Shown here: positions 63,914 through 64,000 of the stretch, one piece after another
Numbering within the stretch: position 1 is the first letter of the stretch
Layout: each line of letters opens with the position of its first letter
Origin: Glandiceps talaboti
Taxonomy: Eukaryota > Hemichordata > Enteropneusta > Spengelidae
Direction of reading: 5' to 3'
DNA: 64,000 bases
Assembly (NCBI RefSeq): GCF_964340395.1
Contig: NC_135562.1
Span: 4,720,634 to 4,784,633, forward strand
The notes under the pieces: generated by a model
What the model was told of the DNA's origin: nothing
Seen by the model: only the letters and a program-made list of their open reading frames with translations
Database searches by the model: none
Position numbers and translations under genes: made by a program

Positions 63914-64000
63914 GACATGTTCAATGTCTAATTACCAGTATTTTGACAAGTTTTAGTGAATATGTTGTTGGTCGTCTGCTCAAAAAAACAATACGAGCTC
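63914..64000 (-). repeat. TIR-element copy truncated by the window end
   Basis: The reverse complement reads gagctcgtattgtttttttg, gcagacgaccaacaacatat, tcactaaaacttgtc and aatactggtaattagacatt. It matches 11513-11600 best and 34013-34080 in the same orientation. Confidence 0.8.

Larger units (their letters stand above)
38214..64000 (-). other. Probable intron 1 of the ferlin gene (at least 25.8 kb, open to the right)
   Basis: I searched the minus strand for a first exon of the type ...GDRIAK..FRG ending in a single G before a GT donor and found none. Items inside are listed separately. Stretches such as 38900-39880, 40100-41390, 43000-45580, 46030-47700, 49800-52560, 55000-58030 and 58200-60890 show only AT-rich sequence with no recognisable gene or element. 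Confidence 0.55.

Overview
This window is nuclear DNA of an AT-rich (roughly two-thirds A+T by eye) animal, most likely a marine invertebrate. The evidence is short exons with GT-AG introns, many transposon-derived hairpins and minisatellites, and very frequent TACATGTA octamers, a pattern I associate with molluscs, other lophotrochozoans and invertebrate deuterostomes. The species cannot be fixed from this sequence. There are no prokaryotic genes, operons, rRNA genes or CRISPR arrays.

The only gene I can support is on the minus strand: the N-terminal third of an otoferlin-like (type II) ferlin. Fourteen consecutive coding exons lie between 38213 and 1857 (1869 coding nt, about 623 codons). 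Every junction is GT-AG and every reading-frame phase joins. In protein order they give most of C2A (exons at 38.2, 36.5 and 32.1 kb), a poorly conserved basic/serine-rich linker (30.6, 14.8 and 9.9 kb), C2B (9.2, 8.9 and 8.4 kb), the FerI-like segment (8.4 and 7.7 kb), C2C (3.9 and 3.1 kb) and the segment leading to the FerA/FerB region (2.4 and 1.9 kb). The gene continues left of base 1. The first coding exon (about 27 residues in vertebrate otoferlin) was not found. It probably lies right of 64000, so 38214-64000 is probably intron 1. Ferlins are C2-domain membrane-fusion proteins; otoferlin is the calcium-dependent vesicle priming and fusion factor of hair cells.

The introns, about 97% of the window, are rich in mobile-element debris. 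The 15.7-kb intron (14894-30569) holds a 1.6-kb piggyBac-type non-autonomous element flanked by TTAA, inserted inside a ~135-bp tandem repeat so that neighbouring repeat units preserve the empty site. It also holds a poly(A)-tailed insertion, a (TA)43 microsatellite beside a small hairpin element, and a hairpin repeat with a one-armed copy at 8.6 kb. The 4.7-kb intron (10030-14774) holds three inverted-repeat elements of 327, 408 and about 541 bp; the 541-bp palindrome has a relative at 37.7 kb. A TIR element of about 315 bp at 33.8 kb has partial relatives at 11.5 and 12.3 kb and at the window's right edge. Retrotransposon 3' tails are seen at 9.4 kb and 49.1 kb. About eighteen minisatellites or degenerate tandem arrays are scattered through the introns.

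I did not find an undescribed enzymatic or defence system. The most useful leads are the dated insertion of the TTAA element and its internal tRNA-like and palindromic parts, the unnamed palindromic element families, an unusual CpG-richer open stretch at 45.6-46.0 kb, and the loss of calcium-binding acidic residues in C2A and C2B but not C2C.
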